A DNA stretch of 64,000 nucleotides from Halomonas sp. LR3S48 (GTDB lineage Bacteria; Pseudomonadota; Gammaproteobacteria; Pseudomonadales; Halomonadaceae): contig NZ_CP107009.1 in assembly GCF_025725665.1 (NCBI RefSeq), forward strand, positions 3,348,001-3,412,000, given 5' to 3'. This document shows, in pieces, positions 56,874 through 64,000 of the stretch. A model generated the notes under the pieces. It was not told the DNA's origin and searched no databases. It saw nothing but the letters and a program-made list of their open reading frames with translations. The position numbers and the translations under genes were made by a program. Position 1 is the stretch's first letter; every line of letters starts with the position of its first letter.

Positions 56874-58016
56874 ATGAAGAGACTAGCCAGCGTTGGCCTT
56901 GGCCTGTTGATGACTACCGCCATGGCGGCGGCCCAGGCCGAAGAGGTCAAGATCGGCATGATCACCACCCTGTCCGGCGGTGGATCGCATCTGGGCGTGG
57001 ACGTACGCGATGGCTTCATGCTGGCCATCGAACGCTCCGGCCGCGATGACATCGAAGTGCTGGTGCAGGACGACGGCAACCGGCCCGACCTGGCGCGCAG
57101 CCTGTCCAACGAGTTCATGCAGCGCGACAACGTCGACATTCTCACCGGTATCATCTTCTCCAACCTGGCCATGGCGGTGGTCCCGGCGGCAGTGCGTCAG
57201 GGCACCTTCTATATCTCGCCCAACGCAGGGCCGTCAGACCTGGCCGGGCGCATGTGCCACGAGAACTATTTCAACGTGGCCTGGCAGAACGACAACCTGC
57301 ACGGCGCCATGGGCGCCTACATGCGCGAGCAGGGCTACGAGCGCCCTATCATCATGGCTCCCAACTATCCCGCCGGCACCGATGCCCTGGCCGGCTTCAA
57401 GCATCTCTACGAAGGCGACGTGGCCGACGAACTCTACACCCAGATGGGCCAGACCGACTACGCCGCCGAGATCGCCCAGATTCGCGCCAGCGATGCCGAC
57501 AGCCTGTTCTTCTTCCTGCCCGGCGGCATGGGCATCTCGTTCATGAAGCAGTGGGAGAACTCGGGCGTCGACATGCCGGTGTTCGGCGCCGCCTTCTCCT
57601 TCGACGAGATCATCATCAAGGCGGTGGGCAGCGCGGCCATCGGCGCCATGAACACCTCGCAATGGGCCTATGACCTCGACAACGAGGCCAACCACGCCTT
57701 CGTCGAGGCCTTCCGCGACGCCTACGGCCGTACGCCGACCCTCTATGCCTCCCAAGGCTACGATACCGCCAACCTGATCTTGAGTGCGCTGGAGAAGACC
57801 CACCCGGACGATCAGGACGCCTTCCGCGAGGCACTACGCGAGGCCGATTTCGACTCGGTGCGCGGCGACTTCCGCTTCGGCCCCAATCATCACCCCATCC
57901 AGGACATCTACGTGCGTGAGGTGGTAGAGGGCGACGATGGCCAGCCGACCAATCGCTTGGTGGGTATTGCCATCGAGGACATTCAGGACGTCTATCACAC
58001 CCAGTGCGAGATGTGA
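56874..58016 (+). CDS. Branched-chain-type ABC transporter substrate-binding protein (aromatic acid?)
   Basis: A 380-residue periplasmic type I binding protein of the Leu/Ile/Val family: signal peptide MKRLASVGLGLLMTTAMAAAQA, then EEVKIGMITTLSGGGSHLGVDVRDGFMLAIE and a two-lobed fold. Members in aromatic operons bind benzoate, 4-hydroxybenzoate or similar acids rather than amino acids, which fits the neighbours. GAGGGAAAA upstream of the ATG is the ribosome site. First gene of the transporter block. Confidence 0.92.
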   Translation: MKRLASVGLGLLMTTAMAAAQAEEVKIGMITTLSGGGSHLGVDVRDGFMLAIERSGRDDIEVLVQDDGNRPDLARSLSNEFMQRDNVDILTGIIFSNLAMAVVPAAVRQGTFYISPNAGPSDLAGRMCHENYFNVAWQNDNLHGAMGAYMREQGYERPIIMAPNYPAGTDALAGFKHLYEGDVADELYTQMGQTDYAAEIAQIRASDADSLFFFLPGGMGISFMKQWENSGVDMPVFGAAFSFDEIIIKAVGSAAIGAMNTSQWAYDLDNEANHAFVEAFRDAYGRTPTLYASQGYDTANLILSALEKTHPDDQDAFREALREADFDSVRGDFRFGPNHHPIQDIYVREVVEGDDGQPTNRLVGIAIEDIQDVYHTQCEM

Positions 58017-58079
58017 CCCGGCAAGGCCGGCCCTCCCGGGTCGGCCGCTCTTCAGCAACGCACAACGGTTATTCATGAC

Positions 58080-58994
58080 ATGACCCTCTTCATCGAACAG
58101 CTCTTCAATGGCCTACAGCTCGGCACCATGCTGTTCCTGATGGCCAGCGGCCTGACCCTGGTGTTCGGCGTGATGGGGCTGATCAACCTGGCCCACGGTT
58201 CCTTCTACATGGTCGGCGCCTATGCCACGGCGCTGGTCAGTGCCGCCACCGGCTCCTTCCTCGTGGGCCTGGCGGCCGGCATCGCCGTGGCCGCGGCGGT
58301 TGGCGCGCTGGTCGAACTGATCGTGGTTCGCCGGCTCTATCACCGCCCGCACCTGGACCAGGTGCTGGCCACCTTCGCCCTGATCCTGATCTTCTCGGAA
58401 GGTACCCGCTGGCTGTTCGGTTCCTCGCCGCTGTGGCTCAACCCCCCGGCGGCGCTGTCGGGTTCGGTCACCCTGCCGGGCGGTTTGCGCTATCCGACCT
58501 ATCGGCTGGTGATCATCGCCGTGGGGGTCATCGTGGCGGTGGGCATGTACTTGCTGATTTCGCGCACGCGACTCGGCATGCGCATACGCGCCGGCGAGAG
58601 CGACCGCGAAATGATCGGCGCACTGGGCGTCAACATCGCCCGCCTCTATACCCTGGTATTCGCCATGGGCGCGGCACTGGCCGGCCTGGCCGGGGCCATG
58701 GTCGGGGCCTTGCAGTCGGTGCAGGTGGGCATGGGCGAGCCGGTGCTGATCCTCGCCTTCGTGGTAATCGTGATCGGCGGTATCGGCTCGATCAAGGGCG
58801 CGCTCTATGGCGCCATCCTGGTGGGAGTGGTCGACACCTTGGGGCGGGTATTCCTGCCGGCCTTCTTCCGTCAGTTCATGAGCCCCTCGGAGGCCGCCGG
58901 CGTCGGCTCGGCGATCGCCGCGATGCTGATCTACATCCTGATGGCCGTGATACTCGCCTTCAAACCCAAGGGACTGTTTGCCGCCCATGACTAA
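58080..58994 (+). CDS. Branched-chain-type ABC transporter permease (LivH family)
   Basis: A 304-residue inner-membrane permease with about eight helices. FNGLQLGTMLFLMASGLTLVFGVMGLINLAHGSFYMVGAY is the LivH N-terminal hallmark, and GMGEPVLILAFVVIVIGGIGSIKGALYGAILVG the conserved EAA-like loop region. It overlaps the next permease gene by 8 bases. Confidence 0.95.
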   Translation: MTLFIEQLFNGLQLGTMLFLMASGLTLVFGVMGLINLAHGSFYMVGAYATALVSAATGSFLVGLAAGIAVAAAVGALVELIVVRRLYHRPHLDQVLATFALILIFSEGTRWLFGSSPLWLNPPAALSGSVTLPGGLRYPTYRLVIIAVGVIVAVGMYLLISRTRLGMRIRAGESDREMIGALGVNIARLYTLVFAMGAALAGLAGAMVGALQSVQVGMGEPVLILAFVVIVIGGIGSIKGALYGAILVGVVDTLGRVFLPAFFRQFMSPSEAAGVGSAIAAMLIYILMAVILAFKPKGLFAAHD

Positions 58995-60033
58995 GTCCGA
59001 CACTCGAATCCTCGCCCCACAGCCGGGGTTGCCGACGCAGACGACCAACTGGCACGACCGCAAGGGGCTGGTGCAGATCGGCCTGCTGGCCCTGCTGCTG
59101 CTCACACCGCTGGCGGCCTATCTCCTGGGCCACGTGTACTACGTCAACCTGGCCTCACGCATCACCCTGATCGCCATGGCCGCGGTGGGCCTCAATCTGG
59201 CCATCGGCTACGGCGGCATGGTCAGCTTCGGGCATGCCGCCTATTTCGGCCTGGGCGGCTATGTGGCCGGCATCAGCGCCTACCACGCCTTCGACTTCAC
59301 GCCGGTCATCGGCTGGCCGGTAGCCATCCCGGGCAGCGACAGCATGCTGGTGATCTGGCTCGCGGCGATCGTGGTCTGCGGCCTGCTGGCGCTGGCCATC
59401 GGCGCCGTCTCGCTACGCACCACCGGGGTCTACTTCATCATGATCACGCTGGCCTTCGCCCAGATGATCTACTACTTCGCCAACTCCTGGCCCACCTACG
59501 GCGGCGAGGACGGCCTGCCGATCTACCTGCGCAACAGCTTGCCCCTGGTGGATACGAACAATGCCCTGACCTTCTTTCTGATCTGCTTCGGCGGGCTGAT
59601 ACTCTCGCTTGCCCTGACGTCGCGCATCATGAAATCGCGCTTCGGCGCCGCCCTGACCATGGCCCGGCTCAACGATACCCGCCTGGCCACCGCCGGCATC
59701 GCCCCCTACCCCATCCGCCTGGTGGCCTTCGTCATCTCGGCGATGATCACCGGCCTGGCCGGGGCGCTGTATGCCGACCTCAACGGCTTCGTCAGCCCCA
59801 CCATGCTGAGCTGGCACATGTCGGGAGAACTGATGGTGATCGTGATTCTCGGCGGCGTGGGACGCCTCTACGGCCCCCTGGCTGGCGCGATCCTGTTCGT
59901 GATGATGGAGACCCTGCTGGGCGGGCTGACCGAATACTGGAAGCTGTTCCTCGGCCTGGTGCTGCTGGTGGTGGTGCTGTTCGCCAAGCACGGCGTGATG
60001 GGCTGGCTGGCCGGGAGGGAGCGCGATGAGTGA
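58987..60033 (+). CDS. Branched-chain-type ABC transporter permease (LivM family)
   Basis: A 348-residue permease: ITLIAMAAVGLNLAIGYGGMVSFGHAAYFGLGGYVAGI is the LivM signature and VIVILGGVGRLYGPLAGAILFVMME the C-terminal coupling region. The ATG at 58987 overlaps livH; a TTG three codons earlier is an alternative. Its 3' end overlaps the ATPase gene by 8 bases. Confidence 0.94.
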   Translation: MTKSDTRILAPQPGLPTQTTNWHDRKGLVQIGLLALLLLTPLAAYLLGHVYYVNLASRITLIAMAAVGLNLAIGYGGMVSFGHAAYFGLGGYVAGISAYHAFDFTPVIGWPVAIPGSDSMLVIWLAAIVVCGLLALAIGAVSLRTTGVYFIMITLAFAQMIYYFANSWPTYGGEDGLPIYLRNSLPLVDTNNALTFFLICFGGLILSLALTSRIMKSRFGAALTMARLNDTRLATAGIAPYPIRLVAFVISAMITGLAGALYADLNGFVSPTMLSWHMSGELMVIVILGGVGRLYGPLAGAILFVMMETLLGGLTEYWKLFLGLVLLVVVLFAKHGVMGWLAGRERDE

Positions 60034-60769
60034 CGCCGTGCTGAGACTCGCCAACCTCAACAAGCGCTTCGGCGCCCTGCAGGCCACCTGCAACGTTTCC
60101 CTCGACCTGCGCCCTGGCGAAATCCACGCCCTGATCGGCCCCAACGGCGCCGGCAAGTCGACCCTGATCGGCCAGATAGCGGGCGGACTCAAGCCCGATT
60201 CCGGCAGCATCGCGCTGGCCGGCCAGGAGATCACCTCGCTCAGCGTGGCCCAGCGTGCTCGGTTGGGGCTGGGTCGCAGCTTCCAGGTCTCATCGCTGGC
60301 CGAGCCGCTGTCGGTGAAGCGCAACGTGATGATCGCGGTACAAGCGCTACAGGGACACAGCTTTCGCTTCTGGAAGCCGGTGCACCGCGACGAGAGCCTG
60401 CTCACGCCGGCCATGGAGGCGCTGGAGCGCATGGCGCTCGCGCATCGTGCCGACACCCCGGTGGCCGAGCTCTCCCACGGTGAGCGACGCCAGGTCGAAG
60501 TGGCCTGTGCCCTGGCGCTCAAGCCACGGGTCCTGCTGCTCGACGAACCCATGGCCGGGCTGGGCCCCGAGGGCTCGGCGCGCCTCACCGAGCTGCTCGA
60601 GGCGCTCAAGCTCGAGGTGCCGATCCTGCTGATCGAACACGACATGGACGCCGTGTTCCGCCTCGCCGACCGTATTTCGGTGCTGGTGGCCGGCGCCGTG
60701 ATCGCCCACGGCGATGGCGCCGAAATCCGCAGTAATGCGCAAGTTCGCGAAGCCTACCTGGGGGACTGA
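60026..60769 (+). CDS. Branched-chain-type ABC transporter ATPase (LivG family)
   Basis: A 247-residue ABC ATPase: Walker A IGPNGAGKSTLIGQIAG (about residue 37), signature LSHGERRQVEVACALAL, Walker B VLLLDEPMAGLGPEG and switch His in IEHDMDAVF. LivG-like proteins have the longer insert after Walker A, as here (LGRSFQVSSLAEPLSVKRNVMIAV). Confidence 0.95.
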   Translation: MSDAVLRLANLNKRFGALQATCNVSLDLRPGEIHALIGPNGAGKSTLIGQIAGGLKPDSGSIALAGQEITSLSVAQRARLGLGRSFQVSSLAEPLSVKRNVMIAVQALQGHSFRFWKPVHRDESLLTPAMEALERMALAHRADTPVAELSHGERRQVEVACALALKPRVLLLDEPMAGLGPEGSARLTELLEALKLEVPILLIEHDMDAVFRLADRISVLVAGAVIAHGDGAEIRSNAQVREAYLGD

Positions 60770-60770
60770 G

Positions 60771-61451
60771 ATGCTCAATGTCACCGCGATCGAAACCTTC
60801 TACGGTCCCTCCCAGGCGCTATTCGGCGTCGACCTCAGCGTCCAGGCCGGCGAGCTGGTGGCCCTGATGGGACGCAACGGCATGGGCAAGACCACCACCA
60901 TCCGCTCCATCTTCGGCCTCACCCCGCCGCGCAGCGGCAGCATCGAGTTCGAGTCGCAGGACCTGCGCCGGCTGCCGTCTTACCGCATCGCCCAGGCCGG
61001 CCTCGGGCTGGTGCCCGAGGGACGCCGCTGCTTTCCCAACCTCTCGGTGCGCGAGAACCTCCTGGTCACGGCCCGCGGCGGTCATTGGAACCTGTCGCGC
61101 GTGGAGGCGCTATTTACCCGACTGGCCGAGCGGCGCAGCCAGATGGCCAATACCCTCTCTGGTGGTGAGCAGCAGATGCTTGCTGTCGGCCGTGCCCTGA
61201 TGACCAACCCCCGGCTGCTGGTGCTCGACGAAGCCACCGAGGGCCTGGCCCCGGTGATCCGCCAGGAGATCTGGGCCGCCATTCGCGAACTCAAGGCACA
61301 GGGTCAATCCACCTTGATCGTCGACAAGTCGCTCTCCGAGCTGCTGCCGGTGGCCGACCGCTGCACCATCCTGGAAAAGGGACGCACGGTATGGACGGGC
61401 GAGCCAGGCGAGCTCGACGAAACCCTGCGCGACCGTTATCTCGGCGTATAG
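60771..61451 (+). CDS. Branched-chain-type ABC transporter ATPase (LivF family)
   Basis: A 226-residue ABC ATPase: Walker A MGRNGMGKTTTIRSI (about residue 34), LVPEGRRCFPNLSVRENLLV (LivF hallmark), signature LSGGEQQMLAVGRAL and Walker B LLVLDEATEGLAP. The ATG at 60771 follows the livG stop by one base; upstream in-frame codons lie within livG. Confidence 0.94.
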   Translation: MLNVTAIETFYGPSQALFGVDLSVQAGELVALMGRNGMGKTTTIRSIFGLTPPRSGSIEFESQDLRRLPSYRIAQAGLGLVPEGRRCFPNLSVRENLLVTARGGHWNLSRVEALFTRLAERRSQMANTLSGGEQQMLAVGRALMTNPRLLVLDEATEGLAPVIRQEIWAAIRELKAQGQSTLIVDKSLSELLPVADRCTILEKGRTVWTGEPGELDETLRDRYLGV

Positions 61452-61460
61452 GAGCCTGCC

Positions 61461-61886
61461 ATGCCATTCATTACCCAGCGCAAGGTACGCTTCCAGCACT
61501 GCGATCCTGCGGGCATCGTCTTCTACCCGCGCTACTACGAGATGCTCAACTCGGTGGTCGAGGATTATTTCGCCGAGTCGGTGGGCCACGACTTCAACCG
61601 CCTGCACGTGGAATCCCGTACCGGAGTGCCCACGGCCCACATCGAGACCGACTTCCACGCGCCCAGCCGGCTGGGCGAGACGCTTACCTTCGAACTCACG
61701 ACCCGGGACGTCGGCCGCACCAGCCTGGCCCTGCGCACCGTGGCCCACTGCAACGGAGAACCGCGCCTGACCTGCGACTCCACTCTGGTCTTCGTCGACC
61801 TGGACAGCGGCCGCCCCCTACCCTGGCCCGATGCCATGCGTCGGCACTTCGCCAAGGACTGCCTACAAGGATACCAAGATGAATGA
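61461..61886 (+). CDS. Acyl-CoA thioesterase (4-hydroxybenzoyl-CoA thioesterase family)
   Basis: A 141-residue hot-dog-fold protein. FQHCDPAGIVFYPRYYEMLNSVVEDYF carries the HxDPAGIVFYPRY motif with the catalytic Asp of the 4-hydroxybenzoyl-CoA thioesterase type; ETDFHAPSRLGETLTFEL follows. It probably releases CoA from dead-end or product aryl/acyl-CoA esters in the pathway. It overlaps the RidA gene by 8 bases. Confidence 0.93.
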   Translation: MPFITQRKVRFQHCDPAGIVFYPRYYEMLNSVVEDYFAESVGHDFNRLHVESRTGVPTAHIETDFHAPSRLGETLTFELTTRDVGRTSLALRTVAHCNGEPRLTCDSTLVFVDLDSGRPLPWPDAMRRHFAKDCLQGYQDE

Positions 61887-62292
61887 CGCCACCTCGCACG
61901 AGTTGCTTCACCCCTCGCACTGGAAGGCCGCGGTGGGCTACGCCAACGGCGTACTCGCCTCCGGACGCACGATCTTCGTCGGTGGCCAGATCGGCTGGAA
62001 CGGCGACCAGATCTTCGAGAGCGACGACTTCGTCGCCCAGGTGCACCAGGCCCTGGCCAACATCGTCGCAGTGCTCGAGGAAGCCGGTGCCGGCCCGCCG
62101 CACGTGGTGCGGCTGACCTGGTACGTGACCGACAAGCAGGAGTACCTGGCCCGGCTGAAGGAAGTGGGCGCCGCCTACCGAGAAGTGATGGGCAAGCACT
62201 TTCCCGCCATGACCATGGTGCAGGTCGCCGACCTGATCGAGGATCGTGCCAAGGTGGAAATTGAAGCCACTGCGGTCTTGCCAGAGGTCTAA
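61879..62292 (+). CDS. RidA-family (enamine/imine deaminase) protein
   Basis: A 137-residue Rid protein (YjgF/YER057c/UK114 fold): GVLASGRTIFVGGQIGWNGD, HQALANIVAVLEEAGAGPPHVVRLTWYVTD and the C-terminal MVQVADLIEDRAKVEIEATAVL. The VVRLTWYVTD Arg corresponds to the imine-binding Arg of RidA (position 105 in E. coli). The product of 2-aminobenzoyl-CoA hydroxylation/reduction is an enamine, so a Rid deaminase is a logical last member of the operon (inference). Confidence 0.88.
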   Translation: MNDATSHELLHPSHWKAAVGYANGVLASGRTIFVGGQIGWNGDQIFESDDFVAQVHQALANIVAVLEEAGAGPPHVVRLTWYVTDKQEYLARLKEVGAAYREVMGKHFPAMTMVQVADLIEDRAKVEIEATAVLPEV

Positions 62293-62301
62293 TCAGACCT
62301 C
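62284..62301. terminator. Inverted repeat spanning the convergent stop codons
   Basis: GAGGTCT (62284-62290) and AGACCTC (62295-62301) pair perfectly around AATC. Both stop codons (TAA of the RidA gene and TGA of the convergent hydrolase) lie in the loop and its edges, so the genes abut with no spacer. No T-run, so weak as a terminator. Confidence 0.45.
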
Positions 62302-63144
62302 GTGGAAGTTGGCGATGCGTTGGGCGAAACCTCCACCCGGCGCATAGTGATCCAGAATCGAGAAGTGATCGTCGCCGGGCGAGAGCTCGGCGCCTACCGC
62401 CACGCCGTGAGCCTCGAGATGCCCGGCGTGAGCCTGCATCTGGCGCGCGAACTCCGAAGACTCCTCGCCGCCCACGACCAGGTGCACTGGCGCGGGCACC
62501 CGGCATGGCAGGAACAGAGGGCTGTAGTCGTTGATGTCACGCCCGGTCAGTTGCAGCTTGGGCTGCAGCCACGACCAGGGAAAGGGGCGCAGATCGTAGA
62601 GCCCGCTGATGCATAGCGCCCCGCCGATCAGGTCGTCGGGCAACCCATAGTTCCCTTGCCAGTCGGTGGCCAGCAGCATGGCAGCCAGGTGACCGCCGGC
62701 GGAGTGGCCGGAGACACTCAGGCGTGACGAATCGACGCCCAGCGCCGAGCCGTTGCGATACGCCCAGGCCACCGCGGCGCGTGCCTGTCGTACCAGCTCC
62801 CCGAACGCCACCGTGGGGCACAGCGCATAGTTGACCACCGCCACGCTGATGCCCGACTGCACCAGCCCCTCGGCAACGAAACCGAACTCGCGATGACCCA
62901 GCGAGCGCCAGTAGCCGCCGTGAAAGAACAGATGCAGCGGCGCATCGTCACGCTCGGCGTGGTAGACATCCATACGCTCGGCCAGCGTCGGGCCATAGGC
63001 GACATCCAGCGACACGCGGCAGCGCTCGCGGACAGCCTGGCTGCGTGCCTGCCAGTCGGCAACCAGCGCGGCCGGGTCGCGTCCGCGCATGGGGTCGTAT
63101 TCGCGATCGATCGCTTCCTGGGTGGCGAAGTCGCGGTAGAGCAT
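62293..63144 (-). CDS. Alpha/beta hydrolase, kynurenine formamidase-like
   Basis: A 283-residue alpha/beta hydrolase. LHLFFHGGYWRSLGHREFG contains the HGGxW motif that defines arylformamidases/kynurenine formamidases of the hormone-sensitive-lipase-like type, and LSVSGHSAGGHLAAMLLATDW contains the nucleophile elbow (GHSAGG). DDHFSI near the C-terminus supplies the His. It may hydrolyse N-formylkynurenine to kynurenine, a precursor of anthranilate, which would match the neighbouring operon; other esters are possible. GGGAGGA lies before the ATG at 63144. Confidence 0.85.
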   Translation of the reverse strand: MLYRDFATQEAIDREYDPMRGRDPAALVADWQARSQAVRERCRVSLDVAYGPTLAERMDVYHAERDDAPLHLFFHGGYWRSLGHREFGFVAEGLVQSGISVAVVNYALCPTVAFGELVRQARAAVAWAYRNGSALGVDSSRLSVSGHSAGGHLAAMLLATDWQGNYGLPDDLIGGALCISGLYDLRPFPWSWLQPKLQLTGRDINDYSPLFLPCRVPAPVHLVVGGEESSEFARQMQAHAGHLEAHGVAVGAELSPGDDHFSILDHYAPGGGFAQRIANFHEV

Positions 63145-63161
63145 GCCGTCGTCCTCCCGCT

Positions 63162-63683
63162 TCAGGGCCAAAGACCGCGGACGGCACGGAACAGGATCCC
63201 CAACGGCGCCAGCGCCAGTACGACGAAGCCGATCAGCGTCCAGCCCGGCAGCGAAATACCCAGCAGCAGGAAATCGATATCGGCGCACTCACCTGAGCCG
63301 GAGAGCACCGTAGCGACCACGTCGCGCATGGGCAGGATGTCCATCATGTAGTCGAGCCCCGGACCGCAGCTCGGCACCTGGTCCGGCGGCAGCGACTGCA
63401 GCCAGACGTGACGGGCGGCGACGCCGATGCCGCCGAGCACCGCCGTCAGCGACAGTCCGCCGTAGACCACCGGGCCTAGCCGGCCCTGCGGGTTGTGAAT
63501 GGCCGCCACGATGAATACCGCGGCAGCGGCCAGCACCGCCACTCGCTGAAAGATGCACAGCGGGCAGGGCTCGAGCCCGCCGATGTGCTCCAGCCCCAGG
63601 GCGACAAGCATCATGAGGATGCAGAAAGCCAGCCCCGCCAGGCTCCACTGGCGCACGGAGAGTTGCCGCAAACGCGCAATCAT
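63162..63683 (-). CDS. dsbB: Disulfide bond formation protein DsbB
   Basis: A 173-residue inner-membrane protein with four helices, the first redox pair LEPCPLCIFQRVAVL (CxxC, about residues 40-43) and the second periplasmic pair (Cys in PSCGPGLDYMM and GSGECADIDFL). It reoxidises DsbA and passes electrons to ubiquinone. The ATG shares one base with the gshA stop. Confidence 0.95.
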   Translation of the reverse strand: MIARLRQLSVRQWSLAGLAFCILMMLVALGLEHIGGLEPCPLCIFQRVAVLAAAAVFIVAAIHNPQGRLGPVVYGGLSLTAVLGGIGVAARHVWLQSLPPDQVPSCGPGLDYMMDILPMRDVVATVLSGSGECADIDFLLLGISLPGWTLIGFVVLALAPLGILFRAVRGLWP

Positions 63684-64000
63684 CAAGCGCCCCCCTGGCT
63701 GGCCACTGCGACCCGGGGCTCGCGGGCGCTGGCGAAATAGTGCTCGAGAAACTGCTCGAAGCGCTGGGTATCGGCGGCCTCGATATCGTGCTGCTGCTGG
63801 TGTGAGGTACCGACCATCTGCTCGAAGGTCGCCTCGCGCGCCGGGCTGACGGCTTCGCGGCGCAGCCGATCGGCGTGCTCCCCGGCAAGGGCCAGAATAG
63901 CCTCGACGAACTCCTCGCCGGTCGACTCGAGCCGCGCCAGCAGACGACCGGAGGGCGTCAGCGCAGGGTCGGCGAGCCAAGGCTCGAAGGCGGCAACGGC
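63683..64000 (-). CDS. gshA: Glutamate-cysteine ligase, C-terminal fragment
   Basis: The frame is open to the right edge, giving 105 C-terminal residues. ALTPSGRLLARLESTGEEFVEAI and HDIEAADTQRFEQFLEHYF match the end of E. coli-type GshA (there DLTFSARILRSM... and MEAADTEPFAVWLEKH). The enzyme makes gamma-glutamylcysteine for glutathione. The catalytic domain lies outside the window. Its stop (TGATG) couples it to dsbB, an unusual pairing of cytoplasmic thiol synthesis and periplasmic disulfide formation. Confidence 0.8.
   Translation of the reverse strand, partial: AVAAFEPWLADPALTPSGRLLARLESTGEEFVEAILALAGEHADRLRREAVSPAREATFEQMVGTSHQQQHDIEAADTQRFEQFLEHYFASAREPRVAVASQGGA

Overview
The window is chromosomal DNA of a GC-rich gammaproteobacterium. 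Gene content and order (rppH-ptsP...lgt-thyA-folA, nudF-yqiB-cpdA, cmoM-rsmC, hemP plus a hmu haem operon, and DoeC/DoeD-like amino-acid enzymes) suggest a Halomonas-like member of the Halomonadaceae. That placement is inferred from gene content, not from a search. Coding density is high, most operons use ATGA or TGATG stop/start overlaps, and I see no insertion sequence, prophage, CRISPR array or integrase.

Region 1 (1-7.6 kb) is amine/amino-acid catabolism: the end of an APH-type kinase, a class III PLP enzyme that probably acts on the phosphorylated product, two paralogous Lrp/AsnC regulators, an omega-amino-acid aminotransferase, a succinate/aspartate-semialdehyde-type dehydrogenase and a DAO-family flavoprotein. 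Region 2 (7.7-9.7 kb) has an erythromycin-esterase-like protein and a membrane zinc peptidase on the minus strand. Region 3 (9.8-16 kb) is a haem uptake locus (hemP, TonB receptor, hmuSTUV) behind a good sigma70 promoter with an AT-rich Fur-like palindrome. Region 4 (16-27 kb) is mainly housekeeping on the minus strand: an orphan HslV-like Ntn hydrolase, an App1-type phosphatase, cysDN, cpdA-yqiB-nudF, a TPR protein, rsmC-cmoM and an amidase, with greB on the plus strand. A tRNA-Arg(CCT) follows.

Region 5 (27-33 kb) has a Crp/Fnr regulator, a tiny zinc-ribbon protein, a large GGDEF-EAL membrane protein and a porin. Region 6 (33-45 kb) is a minus-strand run rppH-ptsP-NRDE-degenerate hybrid sensor-TSUP-lgt-thyA-folA-ProQ/FinO protein, with a divergent HAD phosphatase and mdh beyond it. 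Region 7 (44.6-49.4 kb) is an RND efflux adaptor/pump pair followed by rsd.

Region 8 (49.5-62.3 kb) is the most notable part: a 13-gene plus-strand operon encoding what looks like the aerobic CoA-ester pathway for 2-aminobenzoate (anthranilate). It has a two-domain monooxygenase/Old-Yellow-Enzyme fusion, SDR, MarR regulator, enoyl-CoA hydratase, acyl-CoA dehydrogenase, an aminobenzoate/benzoate-type CoA ligase, a five-gene branched-chain-type ABC importer, a thioesterase and a RidA-family deaminase. A tandem palindrome in front of the operon is a candidate MarR operator. A kynurenine-formamidase-like hydrolase abuts the operon tail to tail, hinting at a link from tryptophan/kynurenine to anthranilate. 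The window ends with dsbB and the 3' end of gshA.
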